A stretch of DNA of 64,000 nt, from contig NZ_QICJ01000005.1 of assembly GCF_003201105.1 (NCBI RefSeq), positions 250,644 to 314,643 of the forward strand. The letters are read 5' to 3'. This DNA is from Dyella sp. AtDHG13 (lineage in GTDB: Bacteria > Pseudomonadota > Gammaproteobacteria > Xanthomonadales > Rhodanobacteraceae). How positions within the stretch are numbered: the first letter of the stretch is position 1; each line of letters opens with the position of its first letter. This document shows, in pieces, positions 1-8,208 of the stretch. The notes under the pieces were generated by a model that had not been told where the DNA came from, made no database searches, and saw only the letters and a program-made list of their open reading frames with translations. Both the position numbers and the translations under genes were made by a program.

Positions 1-118
<118 letters not shown>

Positions 119-163
119 TCAAATGATGAAAAAGTGGAATGATACCCGCGGACCGCGGTGAGA

Positions 164-239
<76 letters not shown>

Positions 240-265
240 ACAAAAAACACCTAAGACGACTTCAA

Positions 266-339
<74 letters not shown>

Positions 340-369
340 CTGGTTGAATCAGCCTTTGCGGAAATCGTC

Positions 370-455
370 TGGTGGAGGGAGGTGGATTCGAACCACCGAA
401 GGCGTAAGCCAGCAGATTTACAGTCTGCCCCCGTTGGCCGCTTGGGTATCCCTCC
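370..455 (-). tRNA. tRNA-Tyr (GTA)
   Basis: An 86-nt class II tRNA with a long variable arm. Acceptor GGAGGGA, anticodon loop containing GTA (CTGTAAA), T arm GGTTCGAATCC and encoded CCA. It is the first gene of the tRNA-tuf unit and starts 15 nt downstream of a consensus -10 element. Confidence 0.97.
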
Positions 456-469
456 AACAAAGAACGGCT

Positions 470-498
470 ATTGTGTGGATCAGCCCGGTAGCTGTCAA
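470..498 (-). promoter_or_regulatory. Sigma70 promoter of the tRNA-tuf operon
   Basis: On the minus strand TTGACA (493-498) is followed after exactly 17 nt by CACAAT (470-475). tRNA-Tyr begins 15 nt further on. The -35 is perfect and the spacing optimal, as expected for a strongly expressed tRNA/translation operon. A hairpin CGGGAAAA/TTTTCCCG (508-529) sits just upstream and could separate this unit from the thioesterase gene. Confidence 0.8.
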
Positions 499-559
499 CA
501 CCTTCCACGGGAAAATTGACGTTTTCCCGCGATTTTTTTCACCGAATCAGATGCGTCCC

Positions 560-1048
560 TCAGAGGCCTTCCGCCACGTGCGCATCAACAAGCTGCTCCA
601 TCTCCTTGGAAAGGTTCATGAGCCTCATGGCCTGCTCCTGCAGCTGGCGCTCGTGCTCGTCGCGCGGCTGCCAGGCGGGCACCGGCGTGGGCTTGCCGTC
701 GGGTGCGTCCAGCGCCACGAACACCATCACGCAGCTGGTCGCCAGGCGATGCTCGTCGCTGCGCAGGTCGCGCGCCAGCACGTCCACGGCCATGTGCATG
801 CTGGAGCGGCCGGTATGGATCAAACGCGCCCGCACGGTGACCATGTCGCCGATGAGGATGGGCTTCACGAACTGGATGCCGCTGACCGAGGCGGTGACGC
901 AATAGGCGCCGCTCCAGGCCACGGCGCAGGCGTAGCCGGCCTGGTCGATCCACTTCATCACCATGCCGCCGTGCACCTTGCCACCGAAGTTGACGTCGGT
1001 CGGCTGGGCCAGGAAACGGAAGTTCACTTCGTGTTGCTTGCCGGGCAT
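560..1048 (-). CDS. Acyl-CoA thioesterase, hotdog fold (YciA-like)
   Basis: A 162-residue single hotdog-domain protein. The N-terminal part carries the conserved block N-F-G-G-K-V-H-G-G near residues 20-28, leading into the central helix MVMKWIDQAG. This is the signature of bacterial/BACH-type acyl-CoA hydrolases, which release CoA from short- to long-chain acyl-CoA in the cytoplasm, usually as hexamers. The C-terminal helix is charged and longer than in minimal YciA. It is monocistronic, reading toward the tRNA-tuf unit with a hairpin between them. Substrate range cannot be read from the sequence. Confidence 0.85.
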   Translation of the reverse strand: MPGKQHEVNFRFLAQPTDVNFGGKVHGGMVMKWIDQAGYACAVAWSGAYCVTASVSGIQFVKPILIGDMVTVRARLIHTGRSSMHMAVDVLARDLRSDEHRLATSCVMVFVALDAPDGKPTPVPAWQPRDEHERQLQEQAMRLMNLSKEMEQLVDAHVAEGL

Positions 1049-1213
1049 GGAAAAGGCGCTCTGTGAAAACTAAGGGCGCGATTATGCGCCCTCGATCATG
1101 CCCCGGATACCGTCCACGGATCGCCTCGCACCCACGCCTTGGCGGGGCCTGCCGCTACTGACGCGCCCGCCGGCAGGCCGCAAGATGCGGGTTCTTTTCC
1201 TGAAATCGTCGCC

Positions 1214-2167
1214 ATGAATCGTACGTTCCGCATGGTCCTCACCTTGCTGGCGGGCGCGGCGCTCGCATCCTGCCAGCCCGTGCGCCCGGATGCCGCACCA
1301 ACACAGCTGCCACGGATCGTCGCCCATCGCGGCGGAGCGGCCGACGCGCCGGAAAACACGCTGGAGGCGATACGGCTGGCGCTGTCCCATGGCGCGGACG
1401 CCATGTGGCTTACCGTGCAGTTGAGTTCGGATGGCATACCCGTGCTCTATCGCCCGGCCGACCTTAGCGCCCAGACCAATGGCCATGGCCCGGTGGCGCA
1501 GGCCACCGCCACGCAACTGGCGGCGCTCAATGCCGGCTGGCAGTTCCACGATGCCCATGGCGATTATCCCTATCGGCAGCATGCCGTTGGCGTGCCCAGC
1601 CTGCGCGACGCCCTGCGCGCCATTCCGCCGGGCGTTCCCGTATTCCTGGACATGAAAGCCCTACCCGCCGCACCGCAGGCGGAGGCCGTCGCACGTGTAC
1701 TGACCGAGGAACAGGCGTGGTCCCGCGTCACGCTCTACTCCACTGACGCGGCCTATCAGGCGGCTTTTGCGCGCCATCCGCAGGCCCGCCTGTTCGAGCC
1801 GCGCGATACCACGCGTCAGCGACTACTCGACGTACTGCTGGAAAACCGCTGCGACGGGGCACCTATTCCCCGCGCTCCCGCCGCCTTCGAGTGGCGGCGC
1901 GACGTAACCGTAACGGAGGCCTTTACCCTGGGCGAAGGACGCACGAAAGTCTCCGCCACCTTCTGGACGCCAGCCACGGTCGCGTGTTTCCGCCAGCAAA
2001 CCGGGCAGGACCTGATGGCCATTGGAGTGAACGATGCGCCGACCTACCGCGACGCCGCCTGCCTTGGCCTGGATGCCGTGCTTACCGATTCGCCCGCCGC
2101 TCTTGTGCCGGTCCGCGAGGCGCTGTCGAAACGTCCCTTGCGCTGCGATGCCCCATCGTCGCGATAG
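1214..2167 (+). CDS. Lipoprotein with glycerophosphodiester phosphodiesterase fold, probably inactive
   Basis: A 317-residue protein started at ATG 1214, which puts a lipobox (LASC, Cys20) after a hydrophobic segment; an upstream in-frame ATG at 1139 would bury this signal. The GDPD signature is partly kept: HRG at 38-40, ENT at 47-49 and a C-terminal LTDSPAAL segment. But the metal-ligand pair of the E-x-D motif is replaced by W-L-T (65-67), and the following HD pair is replaced by R-P (80-81). In GlpQ/UgpQ enzymes these residues bind the divalent metal and act as acid/base, so hydrolysis of glycerophosphodiesters is doubtful. A binding or structural role at the membrane is possible. Its 3' end overlaps the convergent GNAT gene by about 124 nt. 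Confidence 0.75.
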   Translation: MNRTFRMVLTLLAGAALASCQPVRPDAAPTQLPRIVAHRGGAADAPENTLEAIRLALSHGADAMWLTVQLSSDGIPVLYRPADLSAQTNGHGPVAQATATQLAALNAGWQFHDAHGDYPYRQHAVGVPSLRDALRAIPPGVPVFLDMKALPAAPQAEAVARVLTEEQAWSRVTLYSTDAAYQAAFARHPQARLFEPRDTTRQRLLDVLLENRCDGAPIPRAPAAFEWRRDVTVTEAFTLGEGRTKVSATFWTPATVACFRQQTGQDLMAIGVNDAPTYRDAACLGLDAVLTDSPAALVPVREALSKRPLRCDAPSSR

Positions 2168-2622
2168 ATCATGGGCACCGACACCACCTTGCCGCGCGGG
2201 CGCGACGGATCACGGTCAAATACGAATCCAAAATGCCGATAGACCGGAACCGCCCCGGCCGCCGCATTGAGCGTGAACACCTGGGTACCTGCGCGGCGTT
2301 GGCAGTCCTTGCGCAGATGCTCCCAAAGTTTTCGCGCAATCCCTCGCCCCTGGTATCGCGTACCGACGAACAGATGCACGATATGGCTGTTGTTGCGCAC
2401 CGCGGCCGCGCCCGCCAGCACGCCGTCGACAAAGGCCAGATGAAAGCGCAGCCCTGCCGCCATGCGCTGCCGGATGATCCGCGCACCCAGCGATTCCTCC
2501 AGGGCGATCACCGCCACGGGCGGCTGGTTAGGCATGATCCAGCGGCGTGCAACGCGACGCATCAGCCGCGACACGGCCGGCGCGTCATCGGCATGAGCAA
2601 TTCGCAGGCGGATGTCTGCCAT
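2044..2622 (-). CDS. GNAT-family N-acetyltransferase
   Basis: A 192-residue protein with one GNAT domain. The acetyl-CoA pyrophosphate loop is at about residues 88-96 (RYQGRGIA) and follows the strand IVHLFVG; a late YRHFGF motif also fits the fold. These enzymes move an acetyl group from acetyl-CoA to an amine; the acceptor is unknown. The GNAT domain ends near residue 150. The last ~40 residues are Arg/Ser/Ala-rich, look poorly folded, and are encoded opposite the end of the GDPD-like gene, so the tail may be a read-out extension. Upstream lies the remnant of a former transporter gene. Confidence 0.75.
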   Translation of the reverse strand: MADIRLRIAHADDAPAVSRLMRRVARRWIMPNQPPVAVIALEESLGARIIRQRMAAGLRFHLAFVDGVLAGAAAVRNNSHIVHLFVGTRYQGRGIARKLWEHLRKDCQRRAGTQVFTLNAAAGAVPVYRHFGFVFDRDPSRPRGKVVSVPMIYRDDGASQRKGRFDSASRTGTRAAGESVSTASRPRQAASR

Positions 2623-2660
2623 GCCCCATCACAGCACGCGTGCCGCGCAGGGCACAAGAA

Positions 2661-2783
2661 TCAGTGCGCGCCCGCGCCAGCGTTGGACTTGGCCCGGAAC
2701 GGCGGACGCGTGAGCCATACGAACACGATCCACCCGAGGAAAATCCAACCTGAGGCATGGAACAGCTCGTTGAAGGCGGGGGA
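2661..2783 (-). pseudogene. 3' remnant of an EmrB-type MFS transporter gene
   Basis: Reading the minus strand to TGA at 2661-2663 gives about 40 codons ending with FNELFHASGWIFLG, then VWLTRPPFRAK and a terminal GAGAH. This matches the last membrane helix and tail of DHA2/EmrB drug-export permeases. There is no start codon or preceding helices; upstream of about 2780 the frame no longer resembles a transporter. It meets another gene remnant on the opposite strand at the same point, consistent with an internal deletion. Confidence 0.5.
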
Positions 2784-2875
2784 CGAACGCCCCGCAGGAA
2801 GAACTCGCCACCGCCCTGCGCGTGCTCAACACGATGGAGGAATGGGCGCGGGAATACGCGGAGCACCATCGCTGA
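2774..2875 (+). pseudogene. 3' remnant of a second gene, possibly a MarR-type regulator
   Basis: The plus strand encodes an amphipathic C-terminal helix (PQEELATALRVL, then MEEWAREYAEHHR) ending at TGA 2873-2875. An in-frame TGA at 2771-2773 precedes it, so no complete gene exists. The helix resembles the C-terminal dimerisation helix of MarR-family regulators, which are often divergent from EmrB-type pumps; that identity is a guess from composition and context. A terminator hairpin follows. Confidence 0.3.
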
Positions 2876-2902
2876 AACGGCGTTCTAGCAAGCCGCCAGA
2901 TA

Positions 2903-2933
2903 CAAGAAAGCCGCGCAATGCGCGGCTTTCTTG
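2903..2933. terminator. Strong bidirectional terminator
   Basis: A perfect 14-bp stem (CAAGAAAGCCGCGC, 2903-2916) with a 3-nt loop and its complement (2920-2933). The stem is A-rich on one flank and T-rich on the other, so it can stop ychF transcripts from the right and transcripts from the left. Confidence 0.8.
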
Positions 2934-2953
2934 TCCTGCACGGAACGCCTGGC

Positions 2954-4045
2954 TCAGACGTTGAACAGGAAGTGCAGCACATCACCATCCTTCACGACGT
3001 AATCCTTGCCTTCCTTGCGCAGACGCCCCGCCGCCGCCGCGCCGGCTTCGCCCTTGTACTGGATGAAGTCGTCGTAGCTCATCGTTTCGGCGCGGATGAA
3101 GCCGCGCTCGAAGTCGGTGTGGATCACGCCCGCGGCCTGCGGTGCAGTGAAGCCGCGCTTGATGGTCCAGGCGCGCACTTCCTTCACGCCGGCGGTGAAG
3201 TAGGTCTGCAGGTTGAGCAGCTTGTAGCCGGCGCGGATCACGCGGTTCAGGCCCGGCTCTTCCAGGCCCAGGTCCTTGAGGAACTCGTCGCGGTCGGCGT
3301 CGTCCAGCTGCGAGAGCTCTTCCTCGATGGCGGCGCACACCGGCACCACTTCGGCGCCTTCGGCGGCCGCGCGGGCGCGCACGGCGTCCAGGTGCGGGTT
3401 GTTCTCGAAGCCGTCTTCGCGCACGTTGGCGATGTACATCAGCGGCTTGAGCGTAAGCAGGAACAGGTCGCGCACCAGCGCCTTTTCCTCGTCGTCCAGG
3501 CCCAGGCTGCGCGCGGTCTTGCCTTCGTTGAGGCCGGCGGCGAGCTTCTGCAGCACCGGCTTCTTGGCGATGGCGTCCTTGTCGTTGGCCTTGGCCGAGC
3601 GCTCGGCACGGTTCAGGGCCTTTTCCACGGAATCGAGGTCGGCCAGGGCCAGCTCGGTGTCGATGGTCTCGATGTCGGCGATGGGGTCGACCTTGCCGGC
3701 CACGTGGATGATGTCGCTGTGCTCGAAGCAGCGCACCACGTGGGCAATGGCGTCCACCTCACGGATGTGCGCGAGGAACTTGTTGCCCAGGCCTTCGCCC
3801 TTCGACGCACCGGCCACCAGGCCCGCGATGTCGACGAACTCCACGGCGGTCGGAATGACCTTCTGCGGGTTCACGATGTCCGACAGCGCCTGCAGGCGCG
3901 GATCCGGCACGGGCACCACGCCCACGTTCGGCTCGATGGTGCAGAACGGGAAATTGGCCGCGGCGATGCCCGCCTTGGTCAGCGCGTTGAACAGGGTGGA
4001 CTTGCCGACGTTAGGCAGGCCGACGATGCCGCATTTGATGCCCAT
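2954..4045 (-). CDS. ychF: Redox-responsive P-loop ATPase/GTPase YchF (OLA1 family)
   Basis: A 363-residue protein, the usual family length, started at ATG 4043-4045 ([10 protein letters not shown]). The frame stays open upstream, but only this start fits the family. P-loop G-L-P-N-V-G-K-S-T is at 9-17; the switch region [10 protein letters not shown] and the C-terminal TGS domain are present. YchF is an Obg-related ATPase that associates with ribosomes and modulates translation and oxidative stress response. It is last in the minus-strand series prs-rplY-pth-ychF, as in many gammaproteobacteria where pth and ychF are adjacent. The gap to pth holds a hairpin and a repeat arm. Confidence 0.96.
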   Translation of the reverse strand: MGIKCGIVGLPNVGKSTLFNALTKAGIAAANFPFCTIEPNVGVVPVPDPRLQALSDIVNPQKVIPTAVEFVDIAGLVAGASKGEGLGNKFLAHIREVDAIAHVVRCFEHSDIIHVAGKVDPIADIETIDTELALADLDSVEKALNRAERSAKANDKDAIAKKPVLQKLAAGLNEGKTARSLGLDDEEKALVRDLFLLTLKPLMYIANVREDGFENNPHLDAVRARAAAEGAEVVPVCAAIEEELSQLDDADRDEFLKDLGLEEPGLNRVIRAGYKLLNLQTYFTAGVKEVRAWTIKRGFTAPQAAGVIHTDFERGFIRAETMSYDDFIQYKGEAGAAAAGRLRKEGKDYVVKDGDVLHFLFNV

Positions 4046-4054
4046 GGGGTTGAT

Positions 4055-4082
4055 CCGGGAATGGGGAATAGAGAAAGGGAAA
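4055..4082. repeat. Solo arm of the GGGAATGGGGAATAG repeat family
   Basis: The sequence just upstream of ychF (CGGGAATGGGGAATAGAG and on) matches one arm of the longer inverted repeat at 5480-5572. Only a single, decayed arm is visible here. Confidence 0.5.
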
Positions 4083-4098
4083 TAGTAAGACCAGAAAC

Positions 4099-4118
4099 GG
4101 AAGCGCTCTAACGCTTCC
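4099..4118. terminator. Hairpin between pth and ychF
   Basis: GGAAGCG (4099-4105) and CGCTTCC (4112-4118) form a 7-bp stem with a 6-nt loop, 12 nt downstream of the pth stop. No long T-run follows, so it may attenuate rather than end transcription. Confidence 0.45.
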
Positions 4119-4130
4119 TGTTCCGATGCC

Positions 4131-4712
4131 CTACTTCCCTGCGGTATGGAGCTGTTGCATGGCCTTGTCGAACTGGCCATCGACCGCCAGTGGCAGCACG
4201 TCGAGCGCGCGCGCGATGCCGTCGATGATGGCGCCCTCGTCCTTCTCGGACGGACGACCGAGCACCCACGGCGTGACCTTGTCCTTGTGTCCGGGGTGGC
4301 CGATACCGACGCGCAGGCGATGGAACTTGGCGTGCCCCAGGTGCGCGATGATGTCGCGCAGGCCGTTCTGGCCGCCATGGCCGCCGTCGAACTTCATTCG
4401 GACGGTGCCCGGATCGAGATCCAGCTCGTCATGCGCGACGAGGCATTCGGCCGGTTCGATCTTGTAATAGCGCAGCGCCGAAGCCACGGCGATGCCGCTC
4501 TTGTTCATGAAGGTGGAAGGCTTGAGCAGCCATACCGGCTCGCCGCCGATGCGGACCTTGCAGGTTTCGCCATGCAGCTTGCCGTCGAAACCGAAGCGCT
4601 CGCCCTGCCCTGACGCCAGGGCATCCACAAACCAGAACCCGGCGTTGTGCCGGGTTCGGAGATATTCGGCACCGGGGTTGCCCAGCCCGACAATGAGTCG
4701 CAGACCCGCCAT
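4131..4712 (-). CDS. pth: Peptidyl-tRNA hydrolase
   Basis: A 193-residue enzyme that recycles peptidyl-tRNA dropped from ribosomes by cleaving the ester bond. Catalytic and tRNA-binding residues match E. coli Pth with an offset of two: N12 in VGLGNPG, H22 in RHNAGF, N70 in STFMN and D95 in AHDELDL. The [10 protein letters not shown] loop is also present. It lies 45 nt downstream of rplY in the same orientation, so cotranscription is likely. Confidence 0.97.
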   Translation of the reverse strand: MAGLRLIVGLGNPGAEYLRTRHNAGFWFVDALASGQGERFGFDGKLHGETCKVRIGGEPVWLLKPSTFMNKSGIAVASALRYYKIEPAECLVAHDELDLDPGTVRMKFDGGHGGQNGLRDIIAHLGHAKFHRLRVGIGHPGHKDKVTPWVLGRPSEKDEGAIIDGIARALDVLPLAVDGQFDKAMQQLHTAGK

Positions 4713-4757
4713 AAGATCGTGGCGGCCCGCGCTCCAACGAGCGCGGGCCGCAGCGAC

Positions 4758-5402
4758 TTACTTCTTGGGAGCTTCCGGCGCCGGAGCGGCTTCGCCCTCG
4801 GCCGGGGTCTCTTCGACTTCTTCCTTCACCGTGTTGGCGGTGACGACGGCGATATCGTGGTCCGCACCCAGGTGCAGGGCGACGATTTCCACGCCCTTGG
4901 GCAGCTTGAGCTGCGACAGGTGGATGATGTCGCCCGGCTTGAGGTCGGCCAGGTCGAGTTCGATGAACTCCGGCAGATCCTTCGGCAGGCAGGACACTTC
5001 CACTTCCGTCAGGTTGTGCGAGATCACCACGCCCGAGGTCTTGGCGGCGGGGGACTTTTCCTGGTTCAGGAAGTGCACCGGCACGTTGACGCGCAGGGCG
5101 GCGTTCTCGTCGACGCGCTGGAAGTCCATGTGCAGCATCTGCAGCTTGTATGGGTGCTTCTGCCAGTCACGCACCAGCACCTTCTGCACCTTGCCATCGA
5201 CGTTCAGGTCGAGCACTGAGGAGAAGAACCACTCGTGCTTGGCCGACAGGAGGATGGTGTTGTGTTCGATCTGGATGCTCTGCGGGGCCTGGCCGGCACC
5301 GTAGACAACGGCAGGCACGAAGCCGGCATGACGCAGGCGGCGGCTCGCACCTTTCCCCTCGTCATTACGGGCCGTAGCCTTGATTTCATGAGTCGTAGCC
5401 AT
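4758..5402 (-). CDS. rplY: 50S ribosomal protein L25, Ctc form
   Basis: A 214-residue protein of the long TL5/Ctc type: an N-terminal 5S-rRNA-binding L25 domain (MATTHEIKATARNDEGKGAS start, about 1-95) plus the C-terminal beta domain, ending in an acidic/Ala-Pro tail. It binds 5S rRNA in the central protuberance of the large subunit. The order prs-rplY-pth is conserved in gammaproteobacteria. A palindromic repeat separates it from prs, so expression may be partly uncoupled. Confidence 0.96.
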   Translation of the reverse strand: MATTHEIKATARNDEGKGASRRLRHAGFVPAVVYGAGQAPQSIQIEHNTILLSAKHEWFFSSVLDLNVDGKVQKVLVRDWQKHPYKLQMLHMDFQRVDENAALRVNVPVHFLNQEKSPAAKTSGVVISHNLTEVEVSCLPKDLPEFIELDLADLKPGDIIHLSQLKLPKGVEIVALHLGADHDIAVVTANTVKEEVEETPAEGEAAPAPEAPKK

Positions 5403-5479
5403 GTGGGTATTGCCTATCAGTAGTGAACCGCCTCGCGACGGTCATGCGACTCCCCCGCGACCAGGGGAGCCGTTGTTGT

Positions 5480-5572
5480 GGAGGGAACAGGGAATCGGGA
5501 ATAGAGAATAGGAAGAGCAGGCACCGCGCTTTGCTTTTACCCATTCCCTATTCCCGACTCCCCATTCCCTCC
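5480..5572. repeat. Inverted repeat between prs and rplY (GGGAATCGGGAATAG family)
   Basis: The left arm (5480-5512, GGAGGGAACAGGGAATCGGG...) pairs with the right arm (5540-5572, ...CGACTCCCCATTCCCTCC), about 33 nt each with few mismatches around a T/C-rich loop. It lies wholly intergenic inside an operon. Similar G-GAAT repeats are widespread in Xanthomonadales genomes. Confidence 0.75.
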
Positions 5573-5576
5573 GGAA

Positions 5577-6539
5577 TCAATCGATGTAGAGCGAGCTCAC
5601 CGACTCGCCGAAGGCGATGCGGCGGATCGTCTCCGCCAGCAGCTCGGCGACCGAGAGCTGGCGGATCTTGCTGCACGCGGCGATTTCGGGCCGCAGCGGC
5701 AAGGTGTTGGTGACCACCAGCTGGTCGAGCTGGGAGCCTTCGATGTTCTTCAGCGCAGCGCCCGACAGCACCGGGTGCACGCAGTACGCCACCACCTTGC
5801 GGGCGCCGCGCTCCTTGAGCGCCGCGGCGGCCGCGCACAGGGTGCCGGCGGTGTCGACGATGTCGTCGACCAGCACGCAGGTCTTGCCGTCGACTTCACC
5901 GATGATGTTCATCACGGTGGCGACGTTCGCCTTCGGACGACGCTTGTCGATGATGGCGAGGTCGGCATCGTCCAGGCGCTTGGCCATGGCACGCGCACGC
6001 ACCACGCCGCCCACGTCCGGACTGACCACGATCAGGTCGTCCATGCTGTAGTTGCGCCAGATGTCCGCCAGTAGCACCGGCGAGGCATAGACGTTGTCCA
6101 CCGGGATGTCGAAGAAGCCCTGGATCTGGTCCGCGTGCAGGTCCACCGTGAGCACGCGATCCACACCGGCGGTGCCGATCATCTTGGCGACCATCTTCGC
6201 CGTGATCGGCACGCGCGCCGAGCGCGGGCGACGATCCTGGCGGGCATAGCCGAAATACGGGATGACCGCGGTGACGCTGGCCGCCGAGGCGCGCTTGAGC
6301 GCGTCCACCAGGGTCAGCAGTTCGAACAGGTTCTCCGCGCTCGGCGCGCCCGTGGGCTGCAGCACGAACACTTCCTGACGGCGGACGTTCTCCTCGATTT
6401 CCACCTGCACTTCGCCATCGCTGAACGTGCTGACGAGCGCCTTGCCCAGCGGCACGCCCAGACGTTGAGCGACGTCCTCGGCGAGTGCGCGGTGGGCATT
6501 GCCGGTGAAAAGCATCGGGCCGGAAATGTCGAGGGTCAT
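5577..6539 (-). CDS. prs: Ribose-phosphate pyrophosphokinase (PRPP synthetase)
   Basis: A 320-residue enzyme making PRPP from ribose-5-phosphate and ATP, feeding purine, pyrimidine, NAD, His and Trp synthesis. Typical features: [12 protein letters not shown] near the N-terminus, the ATP-binding [10 protein letters not shown], the [22 protein letters not shown] stretch, and the PRPP loop [11 protein letters not shown]. The start at ATG 6537-6539 gives the family length. An ATG 24 nt upstream is possible but lies only about 8 nt from the 3' end of tRNA-Gln. The gene follows tRNA-Gln and probably shares its transcript. Confidence 0.95.
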   Translation of the reverse strand: MTLDISGPMLFTGNAHRALAEDVAQRLGVPLGKALVSTFSDGEVQVEIEENVRRQEVFVLQPTGAPSAENLFELLTLVDALKRASAASVTAVIPYFGYARQDRRPRSARVPITAKMVAKMIGTAGVDRVLTVDLHADQIQGFFDIPVDNVYASPVLLADIWRNYSMDDLIVVSPDVGGVVRARAMAKRLDDADLAIIDKRRPKANVATVMNIIGEVDGKTCVLVDDIVDTAGTLCAAAAALKERGARKVVAYCVHPVLSGAALKNIEGSQLDQLVVTNTLPLRPEIAACSKIRQLSVAELLAETIRRIAFGESVSSLYID

Positions 6540-6570
6540 CTCTGAAGAACCTGTTTTAGCCATGTGGAAA

Positions 6571-6647
6571 TGGCTGGGGCGGAAGGATTCGAACCTTCGC
6601 ATGCAGGAATCAAAATCCTGTGCCTTAACCAGCTTGGCGACGCCCCA
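6571..6647 (-). tRNA. tRNA-Gln (TTG)
   Basis: A 77-nt cloverleaf with acceptor TGGGGCG/CGCCCCA, anticodon loop TTTTGAT (anticodon TTG), T arm GGTTCGAATCC and encoded CCA. It sits between the ispE-containing gene and prs, the arrangement usual in Xanthomonadales and pseudomonads. Confidence 0.97.
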
Positions 6648-6664
6648 GTAACAACTGGATTTTC

Positions 6665-8059
6665 TTACTTTCCGCCCTCGCCGGCGCCACGAAAGCGCGC
6701 CAGGGCGACATGCAGCGGAGAAACGTCCTCGCCCTTGGCCACGTGGGCCGTGAAACCGGCGGGACACCGCTCCGCGATGGCTTCGGCGCGCTCCACGGAA
6801 TCCGTTTCCAGGAAAACACACGCACCGCTGCCGGAAAGCCTTGCCCGGCCGAACTTGTCGAGCCAGTCCAGCGCCGCGGCCACGCGCGGATGTCGCGCGC
6901 GAACCACGGGCGCGAACGCGTTCTCGACCGTTTCGCCCGAAGCAAAGGATGAAATTGTGGCGGGCGGGGCATTTCGTGTCAATTCAGACGCTTGAAAAAG
7001 TGCCCCGGTCGGCACGTGTTCGTGGGGATCCAGCACCACGTACCAGCGCGGCGGCAGGCTCAGCGGGGTCAGTTTTTCGCCGATGCCCTCGGCCCAGGCC
7101 GACCGCCCGCGCACGAACACCGGCACGTCGGCGCCCAGCTGGCGGCCCAGCTCGGCCAGGGTGTCCTCGTCCAGCCCGGCGGTCCACAGGCGATTGAGGG
7201 CCACCAGCACGGTCGCGGCATCCGAACTGCCCCCGCCCAGGCCACCGCCCATGGGGATGCGCTTGTCCACCTCGATGTCCACGCCCGCGCCCTCCGGGGC
7301 ATGCGGCTGCAGCAGACGCGCCGCGCGCACGACCAGGTCGGTGTCGGCGGGCACGCCGGGGACGTCGGTCAGCCGGTGGATCTCACCGTCGTGCCGGACG
7401 CGCAGGCGGATCTCGTCGCCCCAGTCCAGCAGGCGGAACACGGTCTGCAGCTCGTGGTAGCCGTCCGGCCGGCGGCCGACGATGCGCAGGAACAGGTTCA
7501 CCTTGGCGGGCGCCGGCCAGACGGTCCAGTCGGCCAGGTCCGGCGGCGCGAGCGGCCGGCTCATGAAGACGCGAAGGTCGTCCGGAAAGCCGTTCTCGCG
7601 GTCGCGCTCGCGGGCGAAGGCAAATTCCGGAAGGTTCTTGTCGACGATGCGGAAGCCGTGCTTCGCGTAGAACGGCGCGTTCCACGGCACGTCGGCCAGC
7701 GTGCCCAGGTCGACGCGGTGATAGCCCGCCATGCTCGCCCAGCCGCAGGCGTGCTCCAGCAAGGCGGCGCCGATGCCGCGCTGGCCGTGCGAGGGCAGCA
7801 CGTCCATCTCGGCCACGCCGATGGCGTCGCCGCCCTCCTCCGCGTCCAGCCAGATGAAGCCGACCGGCTCGCCCGAACCGATCACGGCCACCCAGACCAG
7901 GCCACGGGCGATGGCCTCGCGCATCACCTCGGGCGGCACCGACACCTCGCGATAGGACGGCCAGGCCTTGTGCCCGCGGAATAGCTCGACCGCCGCGCGC
8001 TCGATGGCGCACAAGGCGTCGACCTGATCGGGGCGGGCGCGTTCGATATGGAAGGTCAT
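6665..8059 (-). CDS. ispE: Apparent GNAT acetyltransferase-IspE fusion (CDP-ME kinase C-terminal)
   Basis: One uninterrupted 464-residue frame. Residues 1-168 are a GNAT domain (CoA loop [14 protein letters not shown] at 91-104). Residues 177-464 are a full 4-diphosphocytidyl-2-C-methyl-D-erythritol kinase, which phosphorylates CDP-ME in the MEP isoprenoid pathway: [10 protein letters not shown] with catalytic K186, GHMP loop [13 protein letters not shown] (269-281), catalytic D311 in GADVPVF, and LSGSGACVF near the end. The only internal ATG that could start IspE alone is M166 (7562-7564), inside the GNAT tail RVFMSRPL, and it has no visible ribosome binding site. With no stop between the domains, translation from 8059 must give a fusion. 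A frameshift error could also explain this. Downstream is tRNA-Gln; upstream is lolB. Confidence 0.88.
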   Translation of the reverse strand: MTFHIERARPDQVDALCAIERAAVELFRGHKAWPSYREVSVPPEVMREAIARGLVWVAVIGSGEPVGFIWLDAEEGGDAIGVAEMDVLPSHGQRGIGAALLEHACGWASMAGYHRVDLGTLADVPWNAPFYAKHGFRIVDKNLPEFAFARERDRENGFPDDLRVFMSRPLAPPDLADWTVWPAPAKVNLFLRIVGRRPDGYHELQTVFRLLDWGDEIRLRVRHDGEIHRLTDVPGVPADTDLVVRAARLLQPHAPEGAGVDIEVDKRIPMGGGLGGGSSDAATVLVALNRLWTAGLDEDTLAELGRQLGADVPVFVRGRSAWAEGIGEKLTPLSLPPRWYVVLDPHEHVPTGALFQASELTRNAPPATISSFASGETVENAFAPVVRARHPRVAAALDWLDKFGRARLSGSGACVFLETDSVERAEAIAERCPAGFTAHVAKGEDVSPLHVALARFRGAGEGGK

Positions 8060-8173
8060 GGCGTGCTCTTGGCTTCCCTACCAGGGGAGAGTGGAGTTCG
8101 ATCTGAAAAGGGAACGCGGCTGCGGAGCCCGGCTCCATGGTCACCCTCGCCGCAAGATGGTCCCCTCACCCTG

Positions 8174-8196
8174 CCCTCTCCCCGGAGGGGAGAGGG
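8174..8196. repeat. CCCTCTCCCC palindrome
   Basis: A perfect 10-bp stem, CCCTCTCCCC (8174-8183) and GGGGAGAGGG (8187-8196), with loop GGA, preceded by CCTCACCCTG. This CT-rich palindrome is a familiar dispersed repeat in Xanthomonadales intergenic DNA. A partial relative (AGGGGAGAGT) lies at about 8083. It is located between lolB and the ispE gene. Confidence 0.6.
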
Positions 8197-8208
8197 AAAA
8201 CCCCGGGA

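Noticed and set aside
6540-6563. Longer N-terminus for Prs starting at 6563
   Set aside because: The ATG lies about 8 nt from the processed tRNA-Gln end and adds residues absent from the family.
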